NCBI GenBank assembly: GCA_029204225.1
Contig: CM055109.1
Span: forward strand, 45,017,045 to 45,081,044
Source: Diphasiastrum complanatum
Taxonomy: Eukaryota; Streptophyta; Lycopodiopsida; Lycopodiales; Lycopodiaceae
Direction: 5' to 3'
DNA length: 64,000 bases
How positions within the stretch are numbered: the stretch's first letter is position 1; each line of letters opens with the position of its first letter. Shown here one piece after another: positions 46,166 through 57,145 of this stretch. The position numbers were made by a program, and so were the translations under genes. The notes under the pieces are model-generated. The model was not told the DNA's origin and ran no database searches. It was given only the letters and a program-made list of their open reading frames with translations.

Positions 46166-46975
46166 ATGGGTGCAAAGGTTGTGCATTGCCGGTATTGCCT
46201 AGTTGAATTCACTGCCACCCTCACTCGCCTTAAAGGCCACCTGCTCCATGCACGTGCCAAAAATGGTGCCTCCATAAATGCTGCCCCTTGTGCCAGCAAG
46301 TCTGTCCCCGTCAGGCAACGACTACTGGACACCTACGGCCACGTCTTGTGGCGAGGGAGAATACCATTTCCGAGGGTGTTCTCAGGTTCTTCACCGCTCC
46401 TTATGTGGCTGACCCCGAGTTGCTGCCTGCTTGGCTGGCACACATGAGGAGATCCCTTGCATCTTCGTCCCGACCCACTGCTCCTCACTTCCCTCAGACA
46501 GTTCCACCACGCACCATCATTTGCACCCATTCCGGTGGAACCTGTCCCCTCGCGTCCACGAATTGCCACTACGGTTCCAGCAGCATCTCCTATTGCTCGC
46601 ACGCCCCCAGTTTATAATTTCCTCATGGGCTCTCCGCCACCCGAGAAGGCCCAAGATACTGACATCAAGAGGAGGCCGATCCTCAACACTTTGGTCTCTA
46701 GCTGCATGGGCACACAGTTTTTGAGGGCCGTGGATTGCAACAGGGGTGGAGAGTCATCTCTGCCGAGTTCATGTTCGATGTCATTAAGTCTGCCATCCTA
46801 TCCATAGGCCCCCCAGCATGTCGTTACGGTGGTGACGGACAATGCCACCAACTGTGTCCAGATGGGATTCCTCCTAGAGTCCGAGCTCCCCCACATCGTC
46901 CATACCCCCTGTGCGCAGCGAATGGCATTGACCTCCTCATGGGGGATTGTGCCATTTGTTAGGGTGTCGGGTTTA
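46166..46975 (+). pseudogene. hAT-like transposase fragment (BED finger + DUF659)
   Basis: A BED-type zinc finger (KVVHCRYCLVEFTATLTRLK, with H near GHLLHA) is followed, across frameshifts, by a DUF659-type transposase core: IKRRPILNTLVSSCMGTQFL, then VISAEFMFDVIKSAILSIGP and the block with the catalytic Asp VVTDNATNCVQMGFL. These match in order the minus-strand gene at 47.3-56.2 kb (RRPLINVIVSSCYGSMFL and VVTDNASNCRDMGEL), so both belong to one superfamily but to different families. The copy ends near 46,975, before the dimerisation domain, and a CT tract follows. Its left end abuts the LINE C-terminus. Confidence 0.85.
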
Positions 46976-47035
46976 GCATGTTATGTTAAATGGTTGAACA
47001 TGATGCATATGTTACGAATGAGATGCAGATGTGCT

Positions 47036-47037
<2 letters not shown>

Positions 47038-47125
<88 letters not shown>
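47038..47125. repeat. (CT)n microsatellite
   Basis: About 88 bp of perfect CT, between two hAT copies of opposite orientation. Confidence 0.97.
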
Positions 47126-47128
<3 letters not shown>

Positions 47129-47498
47129 TTGCATGGAGCAAACCATTTCTGACTAACCATTCAAATTTCATAGAGCTAACCATTTGTAAGCAACCACGAT
47201 AAATTAGCCATGGCACAAATAGACTGTGAAAAAATATATACATCTCATCTGATGCCACTGTACATGATTCTAAAATGTGTATCAGTATCTACAAGTCTGT
47301 GCTAAAAAAATCATCCCTCTGCGTGCCAGATGCATCTACAGGGGTGTCAAATACAAAGTCTGGCTGGGAGTCTGGAGGCATCTGGGACTCCTCTAAGTCT
47401 AGGCCAACGCCTGCCAAGAGATGACTAGAAAAATCATCAGTGCATCCCCTCTTGGCTGGCCTGCCTCTGGGTCTGCCAGAAGGAACCCTCTGTGGTAC

Positions 47499-47503
47499 AC
47501 TCC
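47499..47503. repeat. Target-site duplication, left copy (ACTCC)
   Basis: ACTCC immediately before the TG of the 5' LTR; the same 5 bp follow the 3' LTR at 53,095-53,099. The host sequence is the last exon of the hAT transposase. Confidence 0.95.
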
Positions 47504-48136
47504 TGTGAAAATTGTCAACATTTCCTAGCTAGTTTGAGGCCTAAATTGGATCTAACATTTCACATGTGTGAAATAGGCCTAGATACTTTTATTTTAGTAT
47601 ATATTTCATGTTGAAGAAGTCTCAAACTTCAGGACCTTCGAAATGACACCAAAATCATGTTATTTGGACATATAGGCCAAAATTGGCTATTTTAGGCTAC
47701 TGGTGCCCTAAATTTGGGTCCTAAGTTCTAGAGAGAGGAGAGAGAGTCATCTCTCTCACCTATATTAGGCTGAAATTCATGGAGAACAGGTTGGAGAAAC
47801 TTATTGTATTGTTGAGAGAGATCAATAGATCATTGTCACAGTTTCTTCCTCCATTGAGAGCATTGCTTTGTGTATTGTCTTCAAGCTTTTGTGTATGATC
47901 TAAAGAGGTTTTCAAAAGTGGTAAGCTGCTATTGTAGGGCTGGTATGCTGTTGTTTTTGGCTGCCATCAGTACCTTTTATTAGTTTCTTTTGTCTCTTGA
48001 ATGCTTTGTCAAATTCGTGTGTATCAAAGGTAGCATTAGGATGCTTTGCCATTTCTAGCTTTTGTAACTTGTTGTGCAAAGATCTTAGCCAAGTATTTTG
48101 AAAGTTTGGATCCATTCAAGATCCACTTTTTTCACA
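47504..48136 (+). repeat. 5' LTR (633 bp)
   Basis: TGTGAAAATTGTCAAC to ATCCACTTTTTTCACA. It lacks 22 bp that are present in the 3' LTR (GCAATTTTTGTACATAGTTT region, 52,484-52,505), the deletion being flanked by TTGG on both sides. Confidence 0.95.
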
Positions 48137-48148
48137 TGGTATCAGAGC
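48137..48148 (+). other. Primer-binding site, tRNA-iMet
   Basis: TGGTATCAGAGC, directly after the LTR: exact complement of the initiator tRNA 3' end. Standard for copia elements. Confidence 0.95.
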
Positions 48149-49277
48149 TAGTTGGCTACTATTTTTAATAAGATTTCCATTTATGGTGATATTTGGATGT
48201 TTGATCAAGTTCTAGCATGATTATGCATTGCACTGTTGATCAAATCTTACTAACCTTTGTTTTGTGAGTTGAGCTTGTGGATCAAAAGCATATTTCAGGT
48301 CTATTGAAAATCAGAGGCTAAGAAGAAGCTATTTTGGATCAGATCATAACACCTAATCATTTGTTGATTGTGAGGCTTGTGCATATTCAATACTAACAAT
48401 ATTCTGTTCAATGTATTGTTGACAATCTCCACTTATGTGGATGAACACGCTCCTTTGTGGATGAACACTCTCCTTAAGTGGATGAACCTTCTCCTTAAGT
48501 AGATGACAAATACTCTTTGAGTGATTTTGTATTTTTCCAAAAGGCTGAGCAAAGCTCCCACTTGGATGAAAGATCCCCTTTTGGGTGAACAGATTGTCAA
48601 CAATCTTTTGCATAAATTTTGGTGTACTTTGTTGAGCATGTAAGTAACTCCCCTTATGTAATTTGATTGGAGCATTTGCTGGAAGGTTTTAACTATTATG
48701 AAAATGTGTTTTCAGGTTCTTAACAGGTTGAGGAACATTCTCATGAGAAGTGATCTTACAAGATTTGACAAGCTAGTGAAGCTAGTCTTGTGATTCACTA
48801 AGTGTGCTCTTTCATTTACCTCTAAAGCTTGTACTTATCATTTGCTGGAGTTTATAAACTTTTAGAAGTGTGGTTTACATGTGGTTTTACAGGTTGAATC
48901 AATATCTTAGTGTGTTGATCATATGTTGATCAAGTTTGTTCAATTCTAGGTATTCTTGGCAGCCTAGTCTTGTGTATTTTCTAAGAATGCAAGTAACTCT
49001 TCACACCATAACTTGATTTGGTCACTTTCTGGAAAGTTTGAGAGCTTAAACAAAAGTGTGTTCAAGTTGGTTTGAGTTTGTAATCCATTCTTAGTGTGTG
49101 CAAAGTGTTGCATGTGTTTCAATCTTTCTTTCTATGCTTGGAAACCAGCCAAGTTCAAGATAGAAGTGTTTTAAGGTCCTAGATCTTCTGAGATCTCCTT
49201 ATCCATCATTTGTTGAGAGGAAAGTGAGTGCTAGGTGCATTAGGACAGAGCCTAAAAGTTAAAGAATCATTATATTC
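48149..49277. other. Copia-type leader
   Basis: Untranslated leader of 1.1 kb with no ORF. It includes a small array of CTCCTTAAGTGGATGAAC-type units in four imperfect copies (48,430-48,507). Confidence 0.7.
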
Positions 49278-51215
49278 ATGGCTTCCAATGGTGGGATCAT
49301 GCTAGAAACTAATGATAGGTTGAGTTCATCAAACTACTCTACCTGGAAAGTGAGGATGGAATCCTTACTTAAGTTGAATGAACTCATGGACATAGTTGCA
49401 GGAACTGAAGAGAGACCACCCATAGTTCAAGAGCAACAAAGGTTTGATAAGAAGGCTGAAAGGGCTCTTCATATCATTAAAATGAATGTTACCAAAGAAC
49501 TTCTCAAGGAAGTTGGTAAAAGTCAAAGTGCAAGTGAGGCATGGAATGCCTTGAAGAAGCTCTTTGAATCGAAGTCCACATCTAAGGTATTGACCCTAAG
49601 GAGGCAAATATTTTCTAGTAGACAAAGAGAGGGTGAAAGTGCTCATGCATTTGTCTTGAGGGTTAAGTCCTTAAGTGATGATCTAGCATGCATTGATGAA
49701 AGCATAAAAGATGGTGAAATAGTCCAGGTTATGTTGAATGGTTTGCTAGATGAACATGCTAACCTTGTGCAAAGTTTTGTCATTCAAAGAGTCTTGCCAA
49801 GTGTGGTTGACTTGCAAGAAATCTTATTGGCTGAAGAACATAGGTTGCAATCAAAGCTTGATGGTGCACCCTTGCAAGGTGGAGGTGAAGAGGCTTTCTT
49901 CACAAAAGGCAAAGGTAAAGGCAAAGGGAAATGGTTCAAAGGTGGTAACTCGGATCATGATGATCACTCTTCCTCCTCCTCTTATACTTCTTTTAGAAAT
50001 AAAGACAAGTCAAAGTTCAAGTGCTTTTATTGTGGGATAAAAGGTCATTTTGCAAATGAATATCATAAGAAGCAAAGTAATGAAGGTAGCAAGCAAAACA
50101 ACTTTTGTACTTCTAATGAGGATCTAGACTCTTGTGATTCTCTCATGATGTGTTCTTCAAGTCTAATGTCAAGTGGAAGTGACAAGGATTCATGGTGGAT
50201 AGATAGTGGATCTAGTTCACACATGACTAGTCACAAGGAGTCCTTTACTTCTTTGATCTCTTATGTTGGAACCAAGAAAGTCGTTCACATGCCAAATGGT
50301 GGTGAGTGTATGATCAAAGGTATTGGCTCAATTCCTATTTTCCTTTCTACTAATAGGAATGTAAGGCTTGATGGTGTTCTTTACATTCCTTCACTTTCAA
50401 GGAATTTGCTAAGTGTTGGTCAAATGTTAAAAAAAGGGTACAAGACAAAGTTTGTTGGGGATGTTTGCTTCATTACTAAGGGAGATGTCTTGATTGCTAG
50501 GGGCAATAGACAAGGTAGACTTTACAAGCTTGATGCATTTGTTATGTCTAGCAAGAGGAATGAAATGGATGTTGGTGGTTCTCTCAACTTTCAAAAGTCA
50601 ATCCCTAGCATCAATAAGATTGGTAGATCTTATGCAAAGTCTAAAGAACTTCCTTATGCTAGATCTAGGTTGAGATCTAATGAGCTTCTTGGAGATAGTT
50701 ATTGTTGTGCCAACTTGGCAACTTTTGGTGAATCTATGATCAATGTTTTGGATCCATTGGATCTTGAAGATGTACTAGTGCTACCTACTAGTCAAATGGA
50801 GTCATGTGGTGCTAAATTAGTATCATGTTTGAACTCTTCTACTCATAGATTTCCAAGTCTTGGTGGCTCTTCAATGGAACTACATGGAAAGTGCAAATAT
50901 GAAAAAGGTAAGAAGAGAGCTAACTTCATCAATGGAGGTGATGAAAACTCTTCTTTGGAAATGGTTGTTGCTAATGACTTATTTACTCATTTGGAAAGAG
51001 ATGGTGCTTTGAGCATGATTGAAAAAAAAGTTTCTTTTGTATCTTTATGTGATGAGTCCAAAAAAGTCATTTGTGAAACAAGTGGTGTCACATGTATTCA
51101 TAAAGAAAGTAGATCAAAAGGTTCTATCGTGAGAACTGGTGAGGAAGATCTCAAGTCAAAAGGGAGAGATGAATGTGAAGTGTTCAAAGTAGGATGTACT
51201 TTGAATGATAGTTAG
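49278..51215 (+). CDS. Copia gag-protease protein with unrecognised C-terminal extension
   Basis: 645 codons, uninterrupted, from ATG 49,278. Residues 10-200: copia gag (DRLSSSNYSTWKVRMESLLK, EAWNALKKLFESKSTSKV). Residues 205-245: Lys/Gly- and Ser-rich. About 250-265: zinc knuckle CFYCGIKGHFANEY, whose last Cys is Tyr. About 305-420: retropepsin with active site WWIDSGSSSHMTS and the following VLYIPSLSRNLLSVGQMLKK. From about 425 the pre-integrase zinc region and integrase expected here are absent; instead about 220 polar residues follow (for example ANLATFGESMINVLDPLDLE and ANFINGGDENSSLEMVVAND) that match nothing I know. The capsid and protease would let it form particles and process itself; any integration or copying would depend on a helper. 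Confidence 0.92.
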   Translation: MASNGGIMLETNDRLSSSNYSTWKVRMESLLKLNELMDIVAGTEERPPIVQEQQRFDKKAERALHIIKMNVTKELLKEVGKSQSASEAWNALKKLFESKSTSKVLTLRRQIFSSRQREGESAHAFVLRVKSLSDDLACIDESIKDGEIVQVMLNGLLDEHANLVQSFVIQRVLPSVVDLQEILLAEEHRLQSKLDGAPLQGGGEEAFFTKGKGKGKGKWFKGGNSDHDDHSSSSSYTSFRNKDKSKFKCFYCGIKGHFANEYHKKQSNEGSKQNNFCTSNEDLDSCDSLMMCSSSLMSSGSDKDSWWIDSGSSSHMTSHKESFTSLISYVGTKKVVHMPNGGECMIKGIGSIPIFLSTNRNVRLDGVLYIPSLSRNLLSVGQMLKKGYKTKFVGDVCFITKGDVLIARGNRQGRLYKLDAFVMSSKRNEMDVGGSLNFQKSIPSINKIGRSYAKSKELPYARSRLRSNELLGDSYCCANLATFGESMINVLDPLDLEDVLVLPTSQMESCGAKLVSCLNSSTHRFPSLGGSSMELHGKCKYEKGKKRANFINGGDENSSLEMVVANDLFTHLERDGALSMIEKKVSFVSLCDESKKVICETSGVTCIHKESRSKGSIVRTGEEDLKSKGRDECEVFKVGCTLNDS

Positions 51216-51239
51216 GGTTCATTATCATTACCTATATCA

Positions 51240-52103
51240 TTGACTAGAAGTCCAAGTTTGACAAGAAAAAGTACTTCAATCATTCTTATGTTGAAGGAAC
51301 TATGTATTCTTTTCATGGCTTCTAATGTTCGAGATTCTTCCATTTCTTATGATGCAACTATCAAGAGGGAGATTGCTAACTTTTGTGGTGTGATCATTAA
51401 GAGGGAATCTTGTGAAGGAAAGGGCAAAGGAAGAGCGTCTCTTGGGAAGATTCAAGGCATGGATCTTACATCTCTTCATCAACTCAAAGGTTGCTATGAT
51501 TGTGGTAGAGTGTTCATGCATGATCAAGATGGCAAAAGGTTGGATGAAGAAGACTACATGGAGCAACTCAAGTGGCAATTTATCCAAGGCAAGGAAGATC
51601 TCATTGGTGAGCTCATTGAGGTTTGGTTTGAGCTCAAATGGGCTGGTTTGATTAGGTTTGATACTCAACTTCATCTACTCTACTTCATGTTGGATACAAT
51701 TGTAGAAATCTATCTTTTGGTTTATGATGGTGACATTATTTTCACTAACTATAGTGAAAGGTTGAAATCAAGCAATGATGAGATCTTGTGGGATGTTGAT
51801 CATGTGTTTGAGAGGGAGTATCTTCAGAGGTTCAGATTTGAAGATGTTTATAAATGCAAAGTCCTTGATGTTTTATTGGAAGATCAAGATGTTGTTCTTG
51901 AATTGCTTCATCAAGGGTATGCAAATTTTGTGGAGATACTTCAAGTATTTCAGGTTCAAGTTTTGCTCATTCAAATGGAGCAGAGAACACATCATTTTGG
52001 CATTCATTCACTCAAGGGCTTTCATGGATTGGAGATCTACAAAGGCAAGGTGGTGATGGAGGTTCATTCATGGAGATACATGGTGCATTCACTATGGGCA
52101 TAG
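51240..52103 (+). CDS. Second ORF of the copia-type element, unknown function
   Basis: 287 codons, 24 bp after the first stop and in a different frame. Acidic and hydrophobic, no zinc finger or signal peptide. One segment, VEIYLLVYDGDIIFTNYSER, is reminiscent of the copia RT box (LLVYVDDIILTGNSE), but the catalytic pair reads DGD and nothing else of RT is present. Another, LEDQDVVLELLHQGYANFVE, has no known match. It may be a decayed, rearranged pol remnant that stays open by chance, or a captured sequence. No ATG context or leader supports a separate message. Sure of the ORF, unsure that it is a gene. Confidence 0.5.
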   Translation: MTRSPSLTRKSTSIILMLKELCILFMASNVRDSSISYDATIKREIANFCGVIIKRESCEGKGKGRASLGKIQGMDLTSLHQLKGCYDCGRVFMHDQDGKRLDEEDYMEQLKWQFIQGKEDLIGELIEVWFELKWAGLIRFDTQLHLLYFMLDTIVEIYLLVYDGDIIFTNYSERLKSSNDEILWDVDHVFEREYLQRFRFEDVYKCKVLDVLLEDQDVVLELLHQGYANFVEILQVFQVQVLLIQMEQRTHHFGIHSLKGFHGLEIYKGKVVMEVHSWRYMVHSLWA

Positions 52104-52430
52104 TGGAATGTGGAGGAGGCATGCAAACACTTGTTGGTTACTTTCAATTACAACTTGTTTGCTGCTGTTTTACAGAGAATTCAAAGGTGGATACATGGAG
52201 GAATCCTTTCATTATGATTCTATGTTCTTTTACATGTATCATGTTCACCATTCTATGTAAAATTGATGTAAGAAATAGTGAAGCATCCTATATGGACACT
52301 ATTATCTATATCAATTATGTTGTACTTCATATTGTACATATTAGAACACTTGAGAAGAGATCTATTATCATGATGGAGATCATTCTTAGGTTGGAGCAAA
52401 GTAATGTTGTAAAACTAGCAAGTTAAGTTG

Positions 52431-52439
52431 AAGAGGGAG
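52431..52439 (+). other. Polypurine tract
   Basis: AAGAGGGAG directly before the 3' LTR; primes plus-strand DNA synthesis in LTR elements. The same tract precedes the related LTR at 41,878. Confidence 0.9.
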
Positions 52440-53094
52440 TGTGAAAATTTTCAACATTTCCTAGCTAGTTTGAGGCCTAAATTGGCAATTTTTGTACATA
52501 GTTTTGGATCTAACATTTCACATGTGTGAAAGAGGCCTAGATACTTTTATTTTAGTATATATTTCATGTTGAAGAAGTCTCAAACTTCAAGACCTTCAAA
52601 ATGACACCAAAATCATGTTATCTGGACATATAGGTCAAAATTGGCTATTTTAGGCTACTGGTGCCCTAAATTTGGGTCCTAAGTTCTAGAGAGAGGAGAG
52701 AGAGTCATCTCTCTCACCTATATTAGGCTGAAATTCGTGGAGAACAGGTTGGAGAAAAGTATTGTATTGTTGAGAGAGATCAATAAATCATTGTCACAAT
52801 TTCTTCCTCCATTGAGAGCATTGCTTTGTGTATTGTCTTCAAGCTTTTGTGTATGATCTAAAGAGGTTTTCAAAAGTGGTAAGTTGCTATTGTAGGGCTG
52901 GTATGCTGTTGTTTTTGGCTGTCGTCAGTACCTTTTATTAGTTTCTTTTGTCTCTTGAATGCTTTGTCAAGTTCATGTGTATCAAAGGTAGCATTAGGAT
53001 GCTTTGCCATTTCTAGCTTTTGTAGCTTGTTGTGTAAAGACATTAGCCAAGTATTTTGGGAGTTTGGATCCATTCAAGATCCACTTTTTTCACA
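52440..53094 (+). repeat. 3' LTR (655 bp)
   Basis: TGTGAAAATTTTCAAC to ATCCACTTTTTTCACA; full-length form with the 22-bp stretch missing in the 5' copy. A 150-bp fragment of the same LTR family is at 11,128-11,276. Confidence 0.95.
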
Positions 53095-56000
53095 ACTCCT
53101 GCCTGGGGGTCTCCCTCTGCCACGGGGGGATCTCTGGGAAGAGCTGCCTGCCTGTGATGCTATGAGTCGTCTCTGCGCTATCTGTCTCTGGGCAGCAGCC
53201 TCTATCTCCCTCGCAAACTCTGACCAACCATCATCTGAAAGGGGGTGTGATGCGGGAGTACTGGGTGGGGCACGTGGGCCATCCCCTGCTAGGTCGACCG
53301 TCTCGTCTGAATCATATGTGGGCTCATCATGGAGGGCAATGGAACGTCAGCAGGGAGGGTGGTGGTCTCATCGGCATCGACATCATCCTCGGGCTCACCC
53401 CGCAGAGCACACCGAGCGGCATCGTCTGGATCAACCTCTAGCTCGGTCTCATGATCGGCCGCTGCAACCAGACACTCATCGGGATTGACCTGCACAAGCC
53501 AATCATTTGTGAGAATAGCCGAATCAACCATGAGGGCATTAAACTGAATGTCTTAAACCAATACGAAAGCAAAACGACAGAGCAACGAAATATACCTGCA
53601 GCAGTAGGGCGCGTGCGCCTCCTGCCCTCATGCTCTTCGTGATGCGTCGAACCACTCTGGTGTTGGTGTTGGTGTTGCAATACACCAGGTCATTGCATCG
53701 CTCCGTCGTCAGACGGTTCCGCCTGTTCGTGTAGACAAGGCTGAACGCTGACCAGTTCCGCTCGCACACGCAAGCAGAACAGTCCTGCATTAATTGGCAA
53801 CAACTCGAGTGAGTACCGACCTTGTAAAGAAAATGCGAAAACTAGTTGGATGAATGAGATTAGACAACATACCTGTGAAAGGACTCAGAGCGCGAGCGTC
53901 CTCAGGTTTGGCTGCCCTGCTCCGTAGCTCTCCCACCATGATACAGGCAAGAGCCTGTTTTCTCGAACACGTGCAAGGTCCTCGCCGAACAACCCCAGAG
54001 AATGCCTACAGTTGAGCAACGATATGCTTGAGTACACTTGAGCCCGCGCAGAGAAATTGAACGAACGATAGCGTACGATAGATCAAGAGTTTACCTGTAA
54101 CCGAGCCTCTGCACCTCGAGCCTGCTACGGAACCCAGTGTCGCTTCTGAGGAGGCGGATGTATGTGAACCAGTCCGCACGCAGCTCTGCATCGTCGTACT
54201 GCCTCTCGCTCTGAAACAACGGATGCAGTATGTGGGCCACACTGTGAATGGGCCGATGAAACTTATCCCATCGCCGCTGCCACAAGCGCCTGATAGGCTC
54301 CAACCTGTGGACCAAACCACGTGGAGGCAACAATTACATACCATTGTGTTGCGGCAGCAAGACGAAACAGAGTGTGAAATGGAAGTAAGGATGGTGAGAC
54401 GGAAAAAAGTTATACCTGGCAGGGTCCAGGTCGAAACGCTGGAGAGACTCGCCTATGCGGTCCATGAACTCGTAAATGAGGCCCATCGTGCACCCCTCGC
54501 GATCAACGAGCCTCAGAATAGAGTAGATGGGGCGCATGACGTCCATCAGCTGCTGCATATCCACCCAGAAAGGCTCCATGAATAAGATGTCGTGGAAGGC
54601 CAAGCCCTCTGGGGTCGTGGACAGGTCCATGGCGGTGAACTCTGCCGAAGTGGCCATGTGCCACAATTCACCCTTGAGCTTGTGTAGCCGCTCAAGCATG
54701 ATGAACTGGTAGGCGAAGTGGGTGCAAGCGGGCTTCTTCAAGTCGGGCCTGCATTGACAAATGGAATGAGAGGCACACATGAAACGAGCAAAAAAAAAAA
54801 AAGCATCTTGAACGAGCCAAAAAACAAGTAGCAGCTTACCTGTTGAATGTGCGGAAAAGGGCTGTCATGCGGCACTTGCGTGTGACGAAGTCCACAACCG
54901 CAAGTGCCCTGGTGAGAATCTCACTGACCCAAGGCAGGAGCCCGATGGAATGCAGGAGGAGGTCCAGTGAGTGTGCGGCGCATGGACTCCAGACAATGGA
55001 GGGGTAGTCTACCATAAGAAGCTCCCCCATATCGCGGCAGTTGGACGCATTGTCCGTCACAACCTTTCGCGATACATTCACACGATCAGTTCACAACTTG
55101 GAAACACATTGCAATCAATCGAAAACTACGCAAAACTATTGTATCAACATCAAGCAGTAAATGACCAAGCAACTAATGAAAGAAGATTAAACCTGGACCA
55201 CGCGCTGTGGCCCGACCTCCTCTATCGCTGCGCGAATGATGCCGTAAATGTACTCGGCCGAATGCACTCTCCCTGCCTCGGAAGAGTCGATGTTGCACAG
55301 GAACATGGAACCGTAACAACTAGAAACAATCACGTTGATGAGTGGACGTCTGCAATGATCAGTCCACCCATCAGCCATGATGGAACAACCGTATCTATCC
55401 CAAGCCTTGTGAAGTGCGGCCAATCTCTCTTTGACTGATGCAACCCAATCCTGGAGCAAAGGGCCTCGTATTGTGTCGGTTGTGCCTGGTGTGTAGTCGG
55501 GCCCGCAGACTGCAACTTTCGAGATAGCCTCTCAAAAGATGCAGGATGATGCCATGATAAAGGGGAGGTTCAGGTCATAGAACATCTGTGCCATGGTCCT
55601 GGTGGCCTCTCTGTGCTGCCCCTCTCTGAAAGATCCCGGCATGGACATCTGTCTAGTGCCTCGGGATGTGGATGGCTAGGAGGATGTGGATGGATGATGC
55701 GGATCTAGAGGTGGTGGCATAGGTGCAGGTGCGGAAGTGGAAGATGTGGATGGGCCGTGCAGATCTGACGGTGATGGCAGAGGCGTAGGTGCAGCAGTGG
55801 AGGCTGTGGATCCATGGGGAGCACTGGAAGAGGGGGTACGGGTGGCTATGGCGGAGGCGGGTGTGGATGCAGCGGCCGTGGCGGGTGCAGATGCGACGGT
55901 GGGAGCGGTGGCGTTGGGTCTACCAGTGGCAGGGGCGATGGCAGTGGGTGCACCAGTAGAAATAGAGTCCGCGGCATTTGTGGACAGCTCGTCGGGCTCA

Positions 56001-56223
56001 GCAGCTGGCTCAAAATATGTCTCGATAATGTGAGCCCTCTCCGCAGCGGGGATGACCATGCAAACTCCGATCCCATAGCGTCCCCCCATGGGTCGGACTC
56101 GCAAACCCCCCAGATGTGCTCGAACCCGAGAGGCGTTCCCTGTGAATTGCCTTCGACAAAAAGGGCAACGCCACTTTTTGTCGGGCATCACCTCCACCTC
56201 ATCCCAAATGGGACGAGCAGCCA

Positions 56224-56689
<466 letters not shown>

Positions 56690-57119
56690 CTTTTTTTTTT
56701 TTTTTTTAAAATGCGTCCAAGGCCCGGACGTGTCCGAGTCCGCGTTCGGATGCTGGACGCATCCAACCCAAAAAATTAAAAATAAAATAAAATAAAAAAG
56801 GATGCGTCTGATCCCGCGTCCGGGGGTCGGACGCGTCCGGGTCCGGACACCGAACGCGGATGCGGGCATTCCGGCCTGGACCCTCATGTCTGATATATAT
56901 ATATCTAAGGTGGGGACCCCCGGATGCGGACGTGCGTCCGGACGCGGACGCCAGGGGCACGTCCAGGGGTGGATGCGTCCACCCTTTTTTTTTTCAAAAT
57001 TTTTTTCGTGTTATTTAGGCTTAAATTTTTTTTTTTTTAATGGACGCATCCGACCATCAGACGCGTCCGGGTCGGATGCCGGACGCGGACGCAAAAATAC
57101 CGCGTCCGGCCCGGACGCG
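56690..57119. repeat. Two copies of a GC-rich, TA-bounded repeat
   Basis: Copies at about 56,690-56,890 and 56,904-57,119, both in reverse orientation relative to those at 60 kb, separated by a short (TA)n and followed by (TA)n at 57,121-57,150. Each is built of GGACGCGTCC-type palindromes at both ends with a poly(A)/poly(T) middle. The end GGACCCTCATGTCTGATATA (56,877-56,896) is the reverse complement of the start of the copies near 60,012 and 60,560. Confidence 0.85.
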
Positions 57120-57145
57120 CTATATATATATATATCTATATATAT

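Larger units (their letters stand above)
47504..53094 (+). mobile_element. Complete copia-type element lacking integrase and RT
   Basis: 5,591 bp with LTRs at both ends, TG...CA termini, tRNA-iMet primer site, polypurine tract and a 5-bp target duplication ACTCC (47,499-47,503 and 53,095-53,099). Internal region: a 1.1-kb leader, one 645-codon gag-protease ORF, and a second 287-codon ORF without recognisable enzyme domains. The LTRs differ at about 20 positions plus one 22-bp deletion, so the insertion is not very young, yet the main ORF is intact. Movement would need enzymes supplied in trans. Confidence 0.93.

Noticed and set aside
52870-53488. Plus-strand 177-codon ORF across the copia 3' LTR and hAT exon
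   Set aside because: Chance frame across an insertion junction, antisense to the real hAT exon.
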